Shown here: in pieces, positions 46,785 to 58,664 of the stretch | Numbering within the stretch: the first letter of the stretch is position 1 | Layout: every line of letters begins with the position of its first letter | NCBI GenBank assembly: GCA_039519185.1 | Contig: CM076848.1 | Location: 120,690,656-120,754,655 of the forward strand | Direction: 5' to 3' | DNA from: Astragalus membranaceus | Taxonomy: Eukaryota; Streptophyta; Magnoliopsida; Fabales; Fabaceae | DNA: 64,000 nt | Position numbers and translations under genes: made by a program | The notes under the pieces: generated by a model | The model's input: only the letters and a program-made list of their open reading frames with translations | What the model was told of the DNA's origin: nothing | Database searches by the model: none

Positions 46785-47083
46785 GGTTCACCGGGATTTA
46801 GCACTGGATTGCAGTCGGTGTTATGTTGAAAGTTTTGTCGTACGATACACCGGGATTTAGCACTGGATTGCAGTCGGTGTCGTACTGTACGGTTCACCGG
46901 GATTTAGCACAGGATTGCAGTCGGTGCCGTACTGAGTCATAACACGTTCACCGGGATTTAGCACTGGATTGCAGTCGGTGTCGTGTTGAATTAAAATGCA
47001 CGTGGTTATAAATTAAACCACGAATGAAAGAAAGTCCTATAATACGGTTCACCGGGATTTAGCACTGGATTGCAGTCGGTGTC
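46785..47083 (+). repeat. Five dispersed 38-bp repeats with CACCG/CGGTG ends in LTR I
   Basis: Copies begin near 46787, 46847, 46893, 46946 and 47048. Each reads CACCGGGATTTAGCACTGGA followed by TTGCAGTCGGTG. The ends CACCG and CGGTG are inverted, so each copy can fold. Spacers vary in length and sequence. Confidence 0.88.
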
Positions 47084-47497
47084 GTGTTAAGTTAAATAGG
47101 ATTCATAATTGAACCGAGAGTGCTAGTAGGGGTCTCGGTAGAACTCACTGAGATTGTATCTCACTGTTTATATTTTGTGGTTTTACAGAGAAGCAGGGGA
47201 AAAAGAAAAGGTGAAGAAGCACAGCTAGGTGGTGTGCATATGAAGACGGTGAAGACTTAGTTTTCATTGTTATTGTCTTTCCCTCGAGATTTTTTTGTAT
47301 TTTCGATTGTATAACTTGTATCAGTAATAGTTGTAAAATCGTTTCCGCTATTTCTTGGTATTTGGATATTGGACTCTAGTTATCAGTTGTTTTTATTTAT
47401 GTTCAATATCTAAAACAGGAAAAAATATCTCTGATTATTTTATGATGGTACACTTGGGTATTTTTACTCGATAAAAATACCGGGGTGTTACACACCA

Positions 47498-49001
47498 CCT
47501 GCAACTCTTCAATGATAGCTTGATTCTCAACAGACAACGATGCCATCAGCGAGAATAATTGAACTCTATCCTTCATCAACTTCCGCAACTGACTAGTGGA
47601 TAACAGACCCGACTCCCCTCCTCCAAAACTCACCGATTTGCTACGACAATTAATATGGACAGGGTTATGCTCTAACCAGTTCATACCCAAGATTACATCC
47701 AATCCGCTCAAAGGCAAACAAACAAAATCCACTACAAAGTCTCTGTCGAAGATCGACAAGGGACACTGAGAGCACACTAGAGAGGTAGTTACCGACCCCT
47801 TAGCTGGAGTGTCAACAACCATCTCTCCATTCATGGCAGACAATGCAAGATTCAATCTTTTACAACAATCAACATCAATAAAGCAATGCGTAGCACCAGT
47901 ATCAACAATAGATTTTAAAGGAGTACCATTAATGAAGCACGTACCTCTAATAAGTCCATCCTCTTCAGTAGGCTCTTCACCTGCTAAAGCGAACACTTTT
48001 CCACTGGACCTTTCTTTCTTCGGCTTCGAACACTGCGTACTAATGTGCCCTCCTTCACCACGGTTGTAGCAGACCACCTCCTTACGCTCACACTCAGCCG
48101 CCACATGACCCTCCTTACCACAACGGTAACACTTCTTCACTTCAGCTTTGCACATGTTACTCTTGTGACCAGCTTTGCCACATTTGTAACATACAATGCT
48201 AGCAGGAGCATCTCCCCCACTAGTCTTCTTGCCAACAGCAGCTTTCTGTTTACCCATACCAGCAGGAACATCATACGGTTTACCACGACTCTGAAATTTG
48301 CTCCTCTTCTCATTCATAATCTTGTAGTGAGCATTGTTGTCTTCCTCATAAATTTTGCAGCTATCAATCAAGTCGGAGAAAACACGGATCTTCTGGTAAC
48401 CATTCGCTTTCTTAATCTCAGGACGCAGCCCATTCTCAAACTTAATGCATTTGGAAAACTCAGCAGTAGCCTCACTGTAATGCGGATAAAACTTTGCTAA
48501 TTCCACAAACTTAGTAGCATACTCAGTCACAGACATATTCCCTTGTTTCAGCTCTAGGAACTCAATCTCTTTCTTACCTCGGACATCCTCCGGATAATAC
48601 TTTCTCATAAACTCTCTACGGAACACAGCCCAAGTGATCTCCTCATTTGCAGTCTCCAATCTCTGCCTAGCCTCTAACCACCAGTCATCGGCCTCCTCTA
48701 CCAGCATATGCGTACCATAACGGACCTTCTGTGCTGGAGTGCAGTCCATCACACGAAAGATCCTCTCCATCTCTTTCAACCAAGCTAAAGCACCATCGGG
48801 ATCATACCTGCCCTTGAAGGTAGGCGGATTCTCTCTCTGAAAGGTAGCCAAACTCCGAGACCCAGCATTCTCACCAGCATTCTGCTGACCCTCTATAGCC
48901 TGCACATGACATTTCATTCGACTACTCCAATAGTCATAGTTAGTCCCATTGAACAGGGGTGGCCTATTGAAGGACATCCCCTCTTTCATAAATGAACCCA
49001 T
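47498..49001 (-). pseudogene. Chimeric gag-protease: copia gag start fused to Tekay gag
   Basis: The ATG at 49001 opens MGSFMKEGMSFNRPPLF, the same N-terminus as the E copia gag, up to the RMKCHVQA word. At 48898-48902 (GCCTG, present in both parents) it switches in frame to Tekay gag (GQQNAGENAGSRSLATF). The remaining Tekay part is open: gag core (WLKEMERIFRVMDC), three CCHC-type knuckles (48190-48020; in the third the second Cys is changed, CYNRGEGGH) and protease (VDTGATHCFI near 47890). It stops being pol where I is inserted (47497). About 500 codons are open without a stop. Confidence 0.9.
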
Positions 49002-49061
49002 GATCAAAAATAAACAAATAAAATAAAATTGCGAGATGTTAAGCTCTATATCCAATTTCTA

Positions 49062-49073
49062 GCTCTGATACCA
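49062..49073 (-). other. J primer binding site
   Basis: TGGTATCAGAGC on the minus strand, two bases from the J LTR. It belongs to the copia part, so the chimera has a copia primer site and leader in front of gypsy coding DNA. Confidence 0.88.
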
Positions 49074-49075
49074 AT

Positions 49076-50009
49076 TGTTGGACTATATGATAACCTTAAA
49101 GGGGGGTGAATAAGGTTATACGCTAAAAATGAATTCTTTTTTGTTTTCAAAAATTAACGATGCACGTTTAAATCAAATGCGGAAAATAGGATTTAAACTA
49201 TATGCATTACCTAAGCAAGTTATACCTATGACATAACCAGTTACAATGATATTTTACGCTAACCACACTATTATCAAATTTAACGATAAACAAATTGTGA
49301 TATTGAATGCAGCACAATGAAATCAAATATAACGATAAACAAATATAAACAAAAACAAAGTAAAGAGAAGGGAAAGAGATACATCGTGATTTTTACGAGG
49401 TTCGGGATAAAAGCCCTACGTCCTCGGCCTCCGGCTTTGCAACCTTTGGACTTGCGAATAACCACTATATGAGAAGAACTTCTTCAACGTTTTACAAGCA
49501 AGCAACTTCCCTATAGCTACCACACCACTCTCAATTTTCCCCAAATTGAGAACCCAAGCTCCCCGCTAAGGATTTCGCTACCAATCCAATCTCCCCGATT
49601 GAACGACCCAAGAACACTTCCCAGGATTTCACAACAACCAAGTAGTAGATGAATACAAAAGAGAAACTATGATCTAATCAGTCAAGCAATATAACAGTAT
49701 AGTAGTTGAGAGAGATGAGTGATTTGGATTTTACGATGAAGAACTTGAAGAAAGAATATGACGGTGAAAGTTCATTTCTTCTTTTTCTGATTTGTGAGTT
49801 TTTGCGTTGTGTTCTCTGTGTTCTTGTGAAAAAACCCTAAGTGCCTATTTATAGGGTTTGTAGAAATATGACCGTTTAGGGTTTTTATCCCTAAGGAGGG
49901 TTTTGCATCAGAAGGTTTTAACGAGGCTCCTTTCCTTTTTGTTTAAAAAAAAAGACAGATTGTAATTTGTTATCATACAAAACAAAGAGTGTTTGACCTT
50001 GGTTCAACA
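49076..50009 (-). repeat. J: copia 5' LTR (934 bp), E-related
   Basis: Starts TGTTGGACTATAT and ends CTTGGTTCAACA. Both ends, and the internal words for a guanine-rich GTAGGGCTTTTATCCCGAACC region (near 49410), match the E LTR in reverse orientation. The TATA box is ATTTATA on the plus strand at 49847-49853. It is less than half the length of E and lacks the AATCGATT array. No partner LTR is found. Confidence 0.85.
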
Positions 50010-50610
50010 ATTACAAGATCAAGTCATTTATGGCACATCAAGACAATCAGAGCAAAAATAGAAGGCAAGATCCTAATCATTAATGGCGCATTCAATGCCA
50101 AATCAACTAAGATATTTTATTGAAATTGTTTTGTCTAGTATTCTTGTAACTTTTGAATACCCTTTATTTTTTCCTTTGTATCATAAAGAACCTCCCTTAT
50201 TAGAAATAGGGAGTTTAAGTGTCAATGAAGAGGAACAAAGACTTTATCAAAGATTTTGAGTTCATACTCTTTGGTTCTGGATTGGACCAGTTTATTCGAT
50301 GTTAACAAGAATTCATTTTCTTGTGGTGATCCTCACACTCATATGCTTATTATCCTTGTCTTGTATTAGACCAAGGTGGCGCCCCTAACCTAAACACCGT
50401 CTTCTTCACGAATTCAACAACCGATTCATTCTTCTCGTTGGTGCCAAAACTGTCCCTAAATTCCTCATCCCAAAACCCACGAAATTCTTCACACCCCTTT
50501 CCCCATTGTTTATCCTTTTTATATCCAAAACACAAAAATATAAGTTACAACCAGAATCTGTATTGAAAATCAAAATAATGGCCAATTTCCACAACAAGGA
50601 GGCCATCATG
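50010..50610. other. Unassigned DNA between J and L
   Basis: AT-rich with no recognisable gene. It may contain a degenerate LTR of element L, since a primer-site-like word follows, but I could not define LTR ends or a partner copy. Confidence 0.4.
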
Positions 50611-50623
50611 TGGTAATCAGAGC
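50611..50623 (+). other. L primer-site-like sequence
   Basis: TGGTAATCAGAGC, the tRNA-Met primer site with one extra A, 315 bp before the gag start of L. Probably the damaged primer site of L. Confidence 0.5.
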
Positions 50624-50937
50624 AAGGTTCTAGTTTGTTCAACCAATTTCAGGTTTTGTTTACATCTCTATTGCTTTTGAGTTTATAAAAAAAAAATACA
50701 AAAAAATTCAAAAAAATATTCTGGTTGTTTTTCTTCCTTATTACTATACCCTGAAATTTGGCTACCAAAAAAAAAACTATACCCTAAAATTTTACTCTTT
50801 CTTATTCTATCCCACAAACCTTGTTTTCAAGACTTTTGCTTGCAATTCCAAGCTTTCTGTGTGTGTGGATTATTATTTGATATCGTTTTTCTTCGTTTTG
50901 ATCATTTGCTGGTTTCTTTAAAGAACTAATAAGAGTT

Positions 50938-52070
50938 ATGGATCCTCAAAATCGATTACTACTAGAAGCCCTCACGGCAGAAATGAAAGAACTTTTGAAA
51001 GAGGAAATGGAAGGTATACATGAAAGAATTGGTCAGTTAAAAACAAACATAATAACAGTGACGAGGAGGCTCAGAGGAGAGGAAGGCGTGAAGAGCCTAG
51101 AGGAGATAGGTTGGGTGGTATAAAAATAAAAGTACCCCAATTTGTTGGAAAAAATGATGCGGATGTGTATTTGGAATGGGAAACTAAGATTGAACAAATT
51201 TTTTCCTGTAACAATTACACTAATCTTCAAAAAGTGCAGGTTGCTTCCATTGAATTTATAGATTATGCTTTGGTGAGGTGGGATCAATTGACAAAGGAGA
51301 GGAGAAGGCACAATGAGCCAGCCAGTGCCACATGGGAGGAGATGAAGAGGCTCGTGAGGAAGAGAGTCATTTCATCGTACTACAACAGATAGTTGCACAA
51401 CAAACAGCGGATCACCCAAGGCAACAAAACTGTTGATGAGTACTACAAGGAGATGGAGGTGGCGAAAATTAGAGTCGATGTGGTGGAAGATGAAGAAGCA
51501 ACCATGGCCAGATTCTTGCATGGTCTAAATCGTGATATAAGTGACATAGTGGAACTACAACACTATGATCAACTAGACGATTTGGTTCATCAAGCAACAA
51601 AGATAGAACAACAACTCAAGAGGAAGGGCCAAATAAGAAGAAGCACTACCACTTCCAATCCCCAAAATTGGAAGAGCAATGTTCAGAATGAAGGTGCTTC
51701 ATCATCCGAAGAAACTCCGGCTGACCCAAAAGGTAAAAACACTACAACTTGTCCTTCTCAAGTTGTTTCAACTAACTGGGTTGTTAAGTGTTTCAAGTGC
51801 CAAGGTTTAGGACACATTGCATCTCAATGTCCTACCAAAAGAATGATGCTTGTAGAGGAGGTTGAGGAGGAGGATGAAGGGGCTGAAGAGTATGAAGGGG
51901 ATTTTGATGAGGAGGAGACCAAAATGCCTAGTGGAGAGTTACTTATGATGAAATGGTTATTGGAAGCCGTGGTAAAGGAGGAAGATACTACACAAAGGGA
52001 AAACATATTTCACTCAAGGTGCCTCATACAAGGTAAGGTATGTTCCCTTATTATTGATGGTGGAAACTAA
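50938..52070 (+). pseudogene. gag: Element L gag (Reina-type chromovirus), broken
   Basis: The ATG at 50938 (MDPQNRLLLEALTAEM) starts a short frame that shifts near 51110. Gag then continues (KVPQFVGKNDADVYLEWE). A TAG at 51390-51392 follows, and the frame continues to 52070 with a single knuckle CFKCQGLGHIASQC (near 51790) and an acidic stretch. The last part (CLIQGKVCSLIIDGGN) is the beginning of protease. One zinc knuckle followed by an E/D-rich linker is usual for Reina/CRM gag. Confidence 0.85.
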
Positions 52071-53916
52071 ACCACATCCCAAACCATATAAGCTTCAGTG
52101 GCTTGTCAATGATATTGAAATGATTGTTGATAAGCTTGTAGAAATTTTTTTTCAATTGGTAAATATGAGGATGTGACTGTTTGTGATGTAGTTCCTATTG
52201 AGGCTAGTCATGTCTTGTTGGGAAGGCCTTGACAATTTGACAAAAAGGCCATCCATGAGGGGCGTATTAACAAGTATTCCTTTGTTCATCATGAAAAACG
52301 AATTGTATTGGCTCCTTTGTGTCCAAGTGAGGTGAGAGCTGATCAAAAATAATTGAGAGAAAAATGTGAAAAAGAAAATAAAAAAGAAAAAGAAAAAGAA
52401 GAAAAGATCGCCAAAGAAAAAGAGAGAAAAAAGAATGACAAAAAAAAGATTGATGAAAAAAGAAAGAAAGTTTGATGGCAACAAAAGGGGAGGTTAAAAA
52501 AGCTATTTTTACAAATCAGCCCATGTATTTGCTTTTTAGCAAAGAGGTAGCCTTGCTGGAAAATTTACCTAACACTCAAGAATTGCCAAATTGCATAAAT
52601 TTTCTTTTGTAGGAATTTGAGGAGTTGTTTCCTAAGAAAGTACCAAGTGGGCTGCCACCTTTGAGAGGGATTGAACACCACATTGATCTCATCCCAGGGG
52701 CCACGTTACCTAATAGGCCAGCCTATCGGAGCAATCCGCAACAAACGCAAGAGATACAAAAGCAAGTGGTTGAATTGGTAAGTAACGGTTGGGTAAGAGA
52801 AAGTTTAAGTCCATGTGTTGTCCCTGTTATTTTAGTTCCTAAGAAAGATGGTAGTTGGAGAATGTGCACTAATTGTAGGGCTGTTAATAATGTCACTGCT
52901 AAGTATAGGCATCCAATACCTAGGTTAGATGACTTGCTTGATGAACTATTTAGTGCATGCTTGTTTTCCAAAATTCATTTGAAAAGTGGATACCATCAAA
53001 TTAGGATTAGGGAAGGGGATGAATGGAAAACTGCTTTCAAAACTAAATATGGTTTATATGAATGGTTAGTTATGCCTTTTGGTTTATATGAGATTAATGA
53101 ACCATGTTTTGAGGAAATTTTTGGGAAAAATTGTTGTTGTATATTTTGATGATATCTTGATATATAGCAAAAATTTGGAGGACCATTGCACTCACCTAAA
53201 GGTTGTTTTAAATGTGTTACGAAAAGAAAGTTTGTATGCAAACTTGGAAAAATGTGTATTTTGCATGGATCAAGTTATTTTTCTAGGTTTGTCATAAGCT
53301 CTCAAGGAGTACATGTGGATGAAGCAAAGGTGATGACAATCAAAGCGTGGCCAACTCCCAAAAGTGCGACTGAGGTAAGAAGTTTTCACGGGTTAGCAAG
53401 TTTCTATAGGAGGTTTGTCAAGGACTTTAGTACTATTGCAGCTCCTCTTAATGAAATTGTTAAAAAATAAATTGGTTTTAAATGGGGTGAGAAACAAGAG
53501 CAAGCTTTTTCTAACCTTAATGAAAAGCTCACCCAAGCACCAATTCTAGCATTGCCTAACTTTTCAAAATCTTTTGAAATTGAGTGTGATGCTTCCAATG
53601 TTGCAATCGGGGCTGTTTTGATGCAAAAAGGACACCCAATTGCTTATTTTAGTGAGAAATTAAAAGTGGTTGCCCTAAACTTCTCAACTTACGAAAAGGA
53701 ATTGTATGCATTAGTAAGGGCATTGCAAACATGACAACATTACTTGCTGCCCAAAGAATTTTTCATTCATAGTGATCATGAGTCCTTGAAGTATCTAAAA
53801 GGACAAGGTAAGTTGAACAATTGACATGCCAAATGGGTTGAATTTTTGGAGCAATTTCCTTATGTGATTAAGCATAAGAAGGGTAAATCCAATGTTGTGG
53901 CTGATGCACTGTCAAT
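52071..53916 (+). pseudogene. pol: L pol: protease end, RT and RNase H, integrase lost
   Basis: Protease remnants (EASHVLLGRP near 52200) and a lysine-rich linker (52340-52470) precede RT. RT shows VPKKDGSWRMCTNCRAVNN near 52840, FSKIHLKSGYHQIRI (catalytic D changed to H) near 52970 and YFDDILIYSK near 53140. RNase H has IECDASNVAIGAVLMQKGHP near 53580 and KKGKSNVVADALS near 53890. At least five stops and frame changes. The sequence changes character after 53920, with no integrase or 3' LTR. It is an old, 3'-truncated copy. Confidence 0.87.
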
Positions 53917-53934
53917 GTGGTACGCATTACTCTC

Positions 53935-54117
53935 TACACTATTATTGAAGATATCAAGCTTCTCAAACAAAGCTTTGTTAGATGTGATTTTAGCGTAGCC
54001 CACACTATTGCTTCCCTTGCTACTCGCGGTGCTCTTCAAGGAACCTGGCCAATCAACCCTCCTCCGCCTCTCTGTCGAGCTGTTCTTCAAGATGCGAATT
54101 TGGATCTCCAACAGTGA
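53935..54117 (+). pseudogene. RNase H-like (RVT_3 type) C-terminal fragment
   Basis: The frame reads SFVRCDFSVAHTIASLATRG, then PINPPPPLCRAVLQDANLDL and a TGA at 54115. This looks like the last part of the RNase H domain found at the end of plant LINEs and in many LINE-derived proteins. The N-terminal half is absent, replaced by L. Confidence 0.6.
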
Positions 54118-54720
54118 TGTATGCTGCTCGATTTTAGTTTCTCCAACAAGATTGCTGAGATTCGACAAACGACGAGGTTGTAAGTGGTGTCTGCTGTTTT
54201 AGGGTTTGCGAGTTTCCAGTACTCCAACTAGTTCAAAGTCTTCAATATTTTATATTGTGTACTTTCAAGTCTTACTTTGTACTTTGTCTTTTGCGTCCGG
54301 GTTGTGGACCGCGTCTCTATGTTTGAACTCGGGTTCTCATATGTTGAGCCTTCGGCTTGTATTGGTTGGGGCTTGGCCGATTTAAGTAATCACTGCAGCA
54401 AGTTGACAAAAATAGTTTTTAAAGCTCGTGAAATTTTCTGATAAGTAATACTCTCTTTCTATGAAACTCGTTAATTAAATCATAGAAGACCAATTATAAA
54501 AAAATTATACTTATTTAATACACTTCACCAACTCTTATTATTATTTGGTGGCAAATTCTACTGTACCTATTCAGAGTTTGGTGAGTATGATATCTTTTAA
54601 GTAAAATGAGTTCGATATTTATTTTTTTAACAAAATATTTAAATAGAAAAAATGAGGTGTCATTGAGTGATTGGATTTTTGGTATCACACCTAAAGGGTA
54701 TGGGAGTCTTCACCTATATT
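54118..54720. other. Non-coding stretch
   Basis: Begins like the 3' tail of the RNase H fragment (TTCGGCTTGTATTGGTTGGGG near 54345 is a T/G-rich trailer) and turns AT-rich. I see no gene or repeat in it. Confidence 0.4.
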
Positions 54721-54721
54721 T

Positions 54722-54905
54722 TATTATTATATTATATAAAAAACTAAAACAGTAAAACTAGATATTTTCACCGTATATATTCCCTTTTGCTCTCTTATCT
54801 CCAACGGATAGACTTGACCGTGACTCTTCCTGTCCGAAGCACGTGCCTCTGCTACCAGTGACAGTGTCGGTTTCTCAAGCTTTTCTTACTCCGATCTACT
54901 CCGGT
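54722..54905 (+). promoter_or_regulatory. Candidate host promoter and first exon
   Basis: TATATAAA at 54733-54740, then a CT-rich leader, a CACGTG G-box at 54840-54845 and a strong splice-donor-like CCG|GTAAGT at 54904. This is how a plant gene with a 5' UTR intron begins. No start codon with a long frame is near. M lies 345 bp downstream and an orphan terminal exon at 59594. A link between them is inference. Confidence 0.35.
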
Positions 54906-55250
54906 AAGTCATCTTACTCACTTGTATCTTATCTCTACTATGTGTCTTGCTGGTAAGAGGGTAAAGATTTGAACTTTGGAGTGTGTTTAGTTAGATAATG
55001 AGATTTTGAAAGTGGGTAGTGGTTTTTGAGGTAAGTTTAAGAAAAAGGGAGAAGAAATCTTCTTAGTTGGCAATGGATATGGTGCTGCTTGCGCCTTGCT
55101 TCCCCATGTTCATTGATAGATCCATCGTTTTAAATTACTGCGCGGATGTGGGTTTGCGATTGTAGACACTGTGGTCCTGTATCGAAAAAACTTTTCACCA
55201 ATCAGCTTTATTTTTTGCATTTCTTTGTGAATTAAAAAAAACAACCTAGA

Positions 55251-55670
55251 TGGACTGTCATAGACTTTTGGGCTCGGCACACTGCAAGGCAGGCCATCTT
55301 TCAACCTCACATAAAGACCTCGGCCCAATACAAGAAGAGACCCGATGAACCGGACTAATTAGACAAGCCTTCAATACGTGACACATGGAACTCGGCATGG
55401 AGGCCAACACATCGGATAAGGACAGCCAAACTGATGAGGTGTAAGGACCAACCAGACACGTGGCAACGCTGGGAAGAATCCAAGGAAATCCGCCCAGAGA
55501 AGTTACTCCTAAACCGGTTATAAAAGGACCAGCCCGGTGAATGAAAAAAGGAGATGGGGACATTCTTGTACACAAAACACATGTAAACTAGGCACGCCGG
55601 CGTAGCCAAAAAGCTATCCGGCCTCCATTGTTACAATCCGAGTTCATCGGTAAAACTCTATCCAAGAACA
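55251..55670 (+). repeat. M 5' LTR
   Basis: 420 bp. TATA box TATAAAA at 55519-55525, leaving about 145 bp to the LTR end. Confidence 0.93.
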
Positions 55671-55672
55671 TT

Positions 55673-55689
55673 TGGCGCCCACCGTGGGG
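55673..55689 (+). other. M primer binding site
   Basis: TGGCGCCCACCGTGGGG, two bases after the LTR. The matching tRNA was not determined. Confidence 0.8.
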
Positions 55690-56483
55690 CCGCGCGGTAA
55701 AACTTTCCTGGCCACACATCTTCTTCGACGAACTACCGTGTTATCAAGTTCATTACCAACTTCATCACTTACATTCGCCTAATTTCATAAAATCCACCGA
55801 ATCCACCCAGTTCTTGATCAATTCGGTCAAATACTCTCACCCGAACGCGATTCTGAACTCTGCTCTCGTCCCAACTCAACGCTGAAACAATCAACTCAAT
55901 TTTCTTTGATCACCAACTTGAATTCTCCAATCGAGCGAAACTTGATCAACTCATTTGGTGAATTTTTGACGGGGAATAATCGGCATCGTGATCAAAATCC
56001 ATGTGAGAGATATGGAGATATGTTTCCACTTTTGAAATTTTTAATATCTGATCGTGTGTTGTTTGCAAATGGGGGAAGAGAAAGAAGGAAATGCAAATCA
56101 CTTCAATAAGATATTCACTGGACCTTTTCCCAATTCCTCCATTTCACTCATTTGTCAATGACTCAATTCTCAAGGAATCACGGTGAAACATGAAAATGAA
56201 TTAGTGAAAGGAGATCATCGCAAGGTAATTTCTAAAAGAATATTCAAACTCTGTTTCTCCGCCATGATTATCATCGGCAATTTCAGCCAGTGGATAAAGA
56301 TCATATTAACATGGCTGCACGGTGGCGTTCAAACTCAATTCGCGTCAAGGACAACCGTTACCATATTGGTGAAAACGGTTACCAAACAATGACAACCGTA
56401 TGCATGATAACCGTACCGGCAGTTTCGAGAACCCATTATTATTCCCTCAAAGATAAGTTCAATTTTTTATCATTATTATTACC

Positions 56484-56547
<64 letters not shown>

Positions 56548-58664
56548 TATTAATGGATATGATGCATGCGTGTTTCCTTCCTTAATTACTCGCCATCAAA
56601 TTAGACTTACTTTTCTTCAAATGAATATTATAAATTATTGTATGTAGTTTGTATTGACAGTTCGGCACCAAGCCCTTCCCTTGAAGTTATTTAGTTACAA
56701 TTAACATAATGCAAATCACTGTATTTTTGCATACACTAGTTTTATGCAATCACACTAGACCTTTTTACAATTTTTACTGCTAAGTCTTTGCTGAGAACAA
56801 ATCAATACAGCTCAGTTAAGACAAAACAGAACAATTTACTACTCAGCTCCGCAAAGCCTCTAGCCGAAGTCATTTTGAAACACTTCGGCAAAGATTAAGA
56901 CAAGTGATTTGTTCAAAATCCCATACAACAATGATTGGAGATCCACGACCTAACAAATATAAAGGTCAAACCAATTTGGGATGATGTCGGGTTAAAACTC
57001 TTAAGAGAAAGAGATACTCCCTCTTGCCGAGATAAGGTAAGAAAAAGGGAACTATTGGAATGAACAAATGGATCAGGTTCTACTCCATGGTTACCCCTCG
57101 TAGTCCTCGTAAACTCGATGTTCATCCATTGAAGTCTTTATAAACTAAAATGATTCACTCTAACTACTATCTACTGGAAAATTCAGAAACTCGGCAAAGT
57201 CTTTATAAACTTTATAAACATGCCGAAGTCTTCATAAACTCAAAACACTTTTTCAAAATTAAAGCAGAAATGAAAGAAATTGCAGAAAGATAAATTTAAC
57301 TCATAAGTTGAAGATACAAAAGGCAACAAAGACCATTCACACGCATAATGAAGCAAGGCATGCAACTTCCCTAGAAACATCGCCTTCAACCTCAACATCA
57401 TGCCTAATCATCCTAATTACAAACAAAGGCACACTTCATTAAAGCCGAACTAGGCTAAGCAAATGGACACTTCGGTTAATTACTCAGCATCTGAGGCAAA
57501 CTACTCAAAAGGAAACTCACCACTCGCCGTGTAAAAAACCAGCGAAAGATGAAGAAAAGCAACCAAGGTGATTACGAACACCGGGTTAATTTATCAAAAT
57601 CATCATCGATGAAACACTCAACCTGACGAGTACTATGCTCTCTGGATGAGATATACCCAGTTGATAATGGTCATTAGTTCTCCCACTCCGAAAATGAATT
57701 CTGATATGTACGACGCCGCAAACCACAACAGAGGTCAAATTCCCTTGGTATGAACCGAACCTATACAAAAAGGAAACCAGGTCGGCAATCATTATAAAGG
57801 GAAAAAGAGGCCAAATCTCCATGAGTTGCGCTGACTTACTACTATTCAAATATAAAGCAAGTCTCCAACAACAAATATGGCCGAGTCCCTGCGAGACAGG
57901 CCGACTTTGAGTCCTGCCCAAGGGAAAAACAATGAGCCAACCTTGATTCCAACAAGCCTTCTAAAAGAGTCAGAGTTATACAACTTGAAAAGTACGTCAC
58001 AGAGGCAAGCCACTTAAAGCCAAGTTTCCACAAGACGAGGCAACCTTGGGTCTTGCTTAAAAGAAAAACAAGCCTCCAAGAGGTCGATGACGCCTAATCT
58101 CCACGAGACAAGCCGACCTCGATTCTACTTCAGGGACAAAATAAGTTTCCACAACACAAAGAGATAACTCGCTTCGGATATATCAAACTTGAGCGAGCTT
58201 CCCCAAAAATGCAAGGGACAATAATGAACCCACGCTCGGGGGACTCACGACATGATTCGCCAACTAAAGATTACGAAGCCTAAGGCCGACCTATAGCCAA
58301 CAAAACCGAATTGGGGGGCTCAATCACAACTGCAAGATCGCAAATCAATGTAAAGCGAACGCTCCATCAAGGCAGAATTACTTGTTCAGTAGACTAAAAC
58401 AAGTTACTGGAGAGCCAACCAAGTCGAACTTGCCTATGCAAGGAAGAGCTGAAGCAATCGAGTTACAAAGAAAGTTGGAAACAAATTTATGCACTTGAGA
58501 CCATTGTCGACCTTCCATAACAGCAATGAGAATGATAACATTCAGTTAGAGGGCGCATTTCAAGGCACTATCAAATAAAGTTCGGCGAAGACACCAAAAG
58601 AACTCAACAACAATCAGGAACCTTAAGCGCTTCACCCTTTATAGAGCTCGCGCTTGGGGGGCTG
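55690..58664 (+). other. M internal region, non-coding
   Basis: No protein motif in any frame. It contains an (ATT)n tract (about 56484-56545), a repeated TCGGCAAAGTCTTTATAAACT-like word (near 57190) and extra polypurine-like words (CTCGGGGGACTC near 58235, ATTGGGGGGCTCA near 58310) before the real one at 58652-58664. Confidence 0.8.

Larger units (their letters stand above)
44914..47492 (+). mobile_element. I: gypsy-type solo LTR with CACCA target duplication
   Basis: Starts TGTAACATCC and ends GGGTGTTACA (2579 bp), flanked by CACCA (44909-44913, 47493-47497), and inserted in pol of C. It holds a (TA)n(TG)n tract against a TATA box (TATAAAA, 45192-45198), a purine-rich leader (45200-45340) and a candidate donor AAGG|GTGAGTTC at 45780. 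After that come a GTCGCGAC array, 38-bp repeats and a candidate acceptor TTTTACAG ending 47188. Related to the G LTR. No internal region, so a solo LTR. Confidence 0.9.
21912..48902 (-). mobile_element. Element C: Tekay-type gypsy with nested B, D and I; 5' end replaced by copia
   Basis: A minus-strand element. Its 3' LTR (about 2.8 kb after removing inserts) is in three pieces: 21912-22697, 31008-31156 and 40163-42008. Coding DNA runs from 42021 to 48902, interrupted by solo LTR I. There is no gypsy 5' LTR or primer site: at 48898-48902 the sequence switches to copia. The base run before the LTR is CTCAC (21907-21911), but ATTAC follows J at 50010. The ends therefore do not form a target duplication, and the chimera probably arose after insertion. 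Confidence 0.85.

Noticed and set aside
21907..50014. Target duplication for the C/J chimera
   Set aside because: CTCAC at the left does not match ATTAC at the right.
50611..50623. Complete LTR pair for element L
   Set aside because: No matching LTR at the other side; the element ends inside RNase H near 53920.
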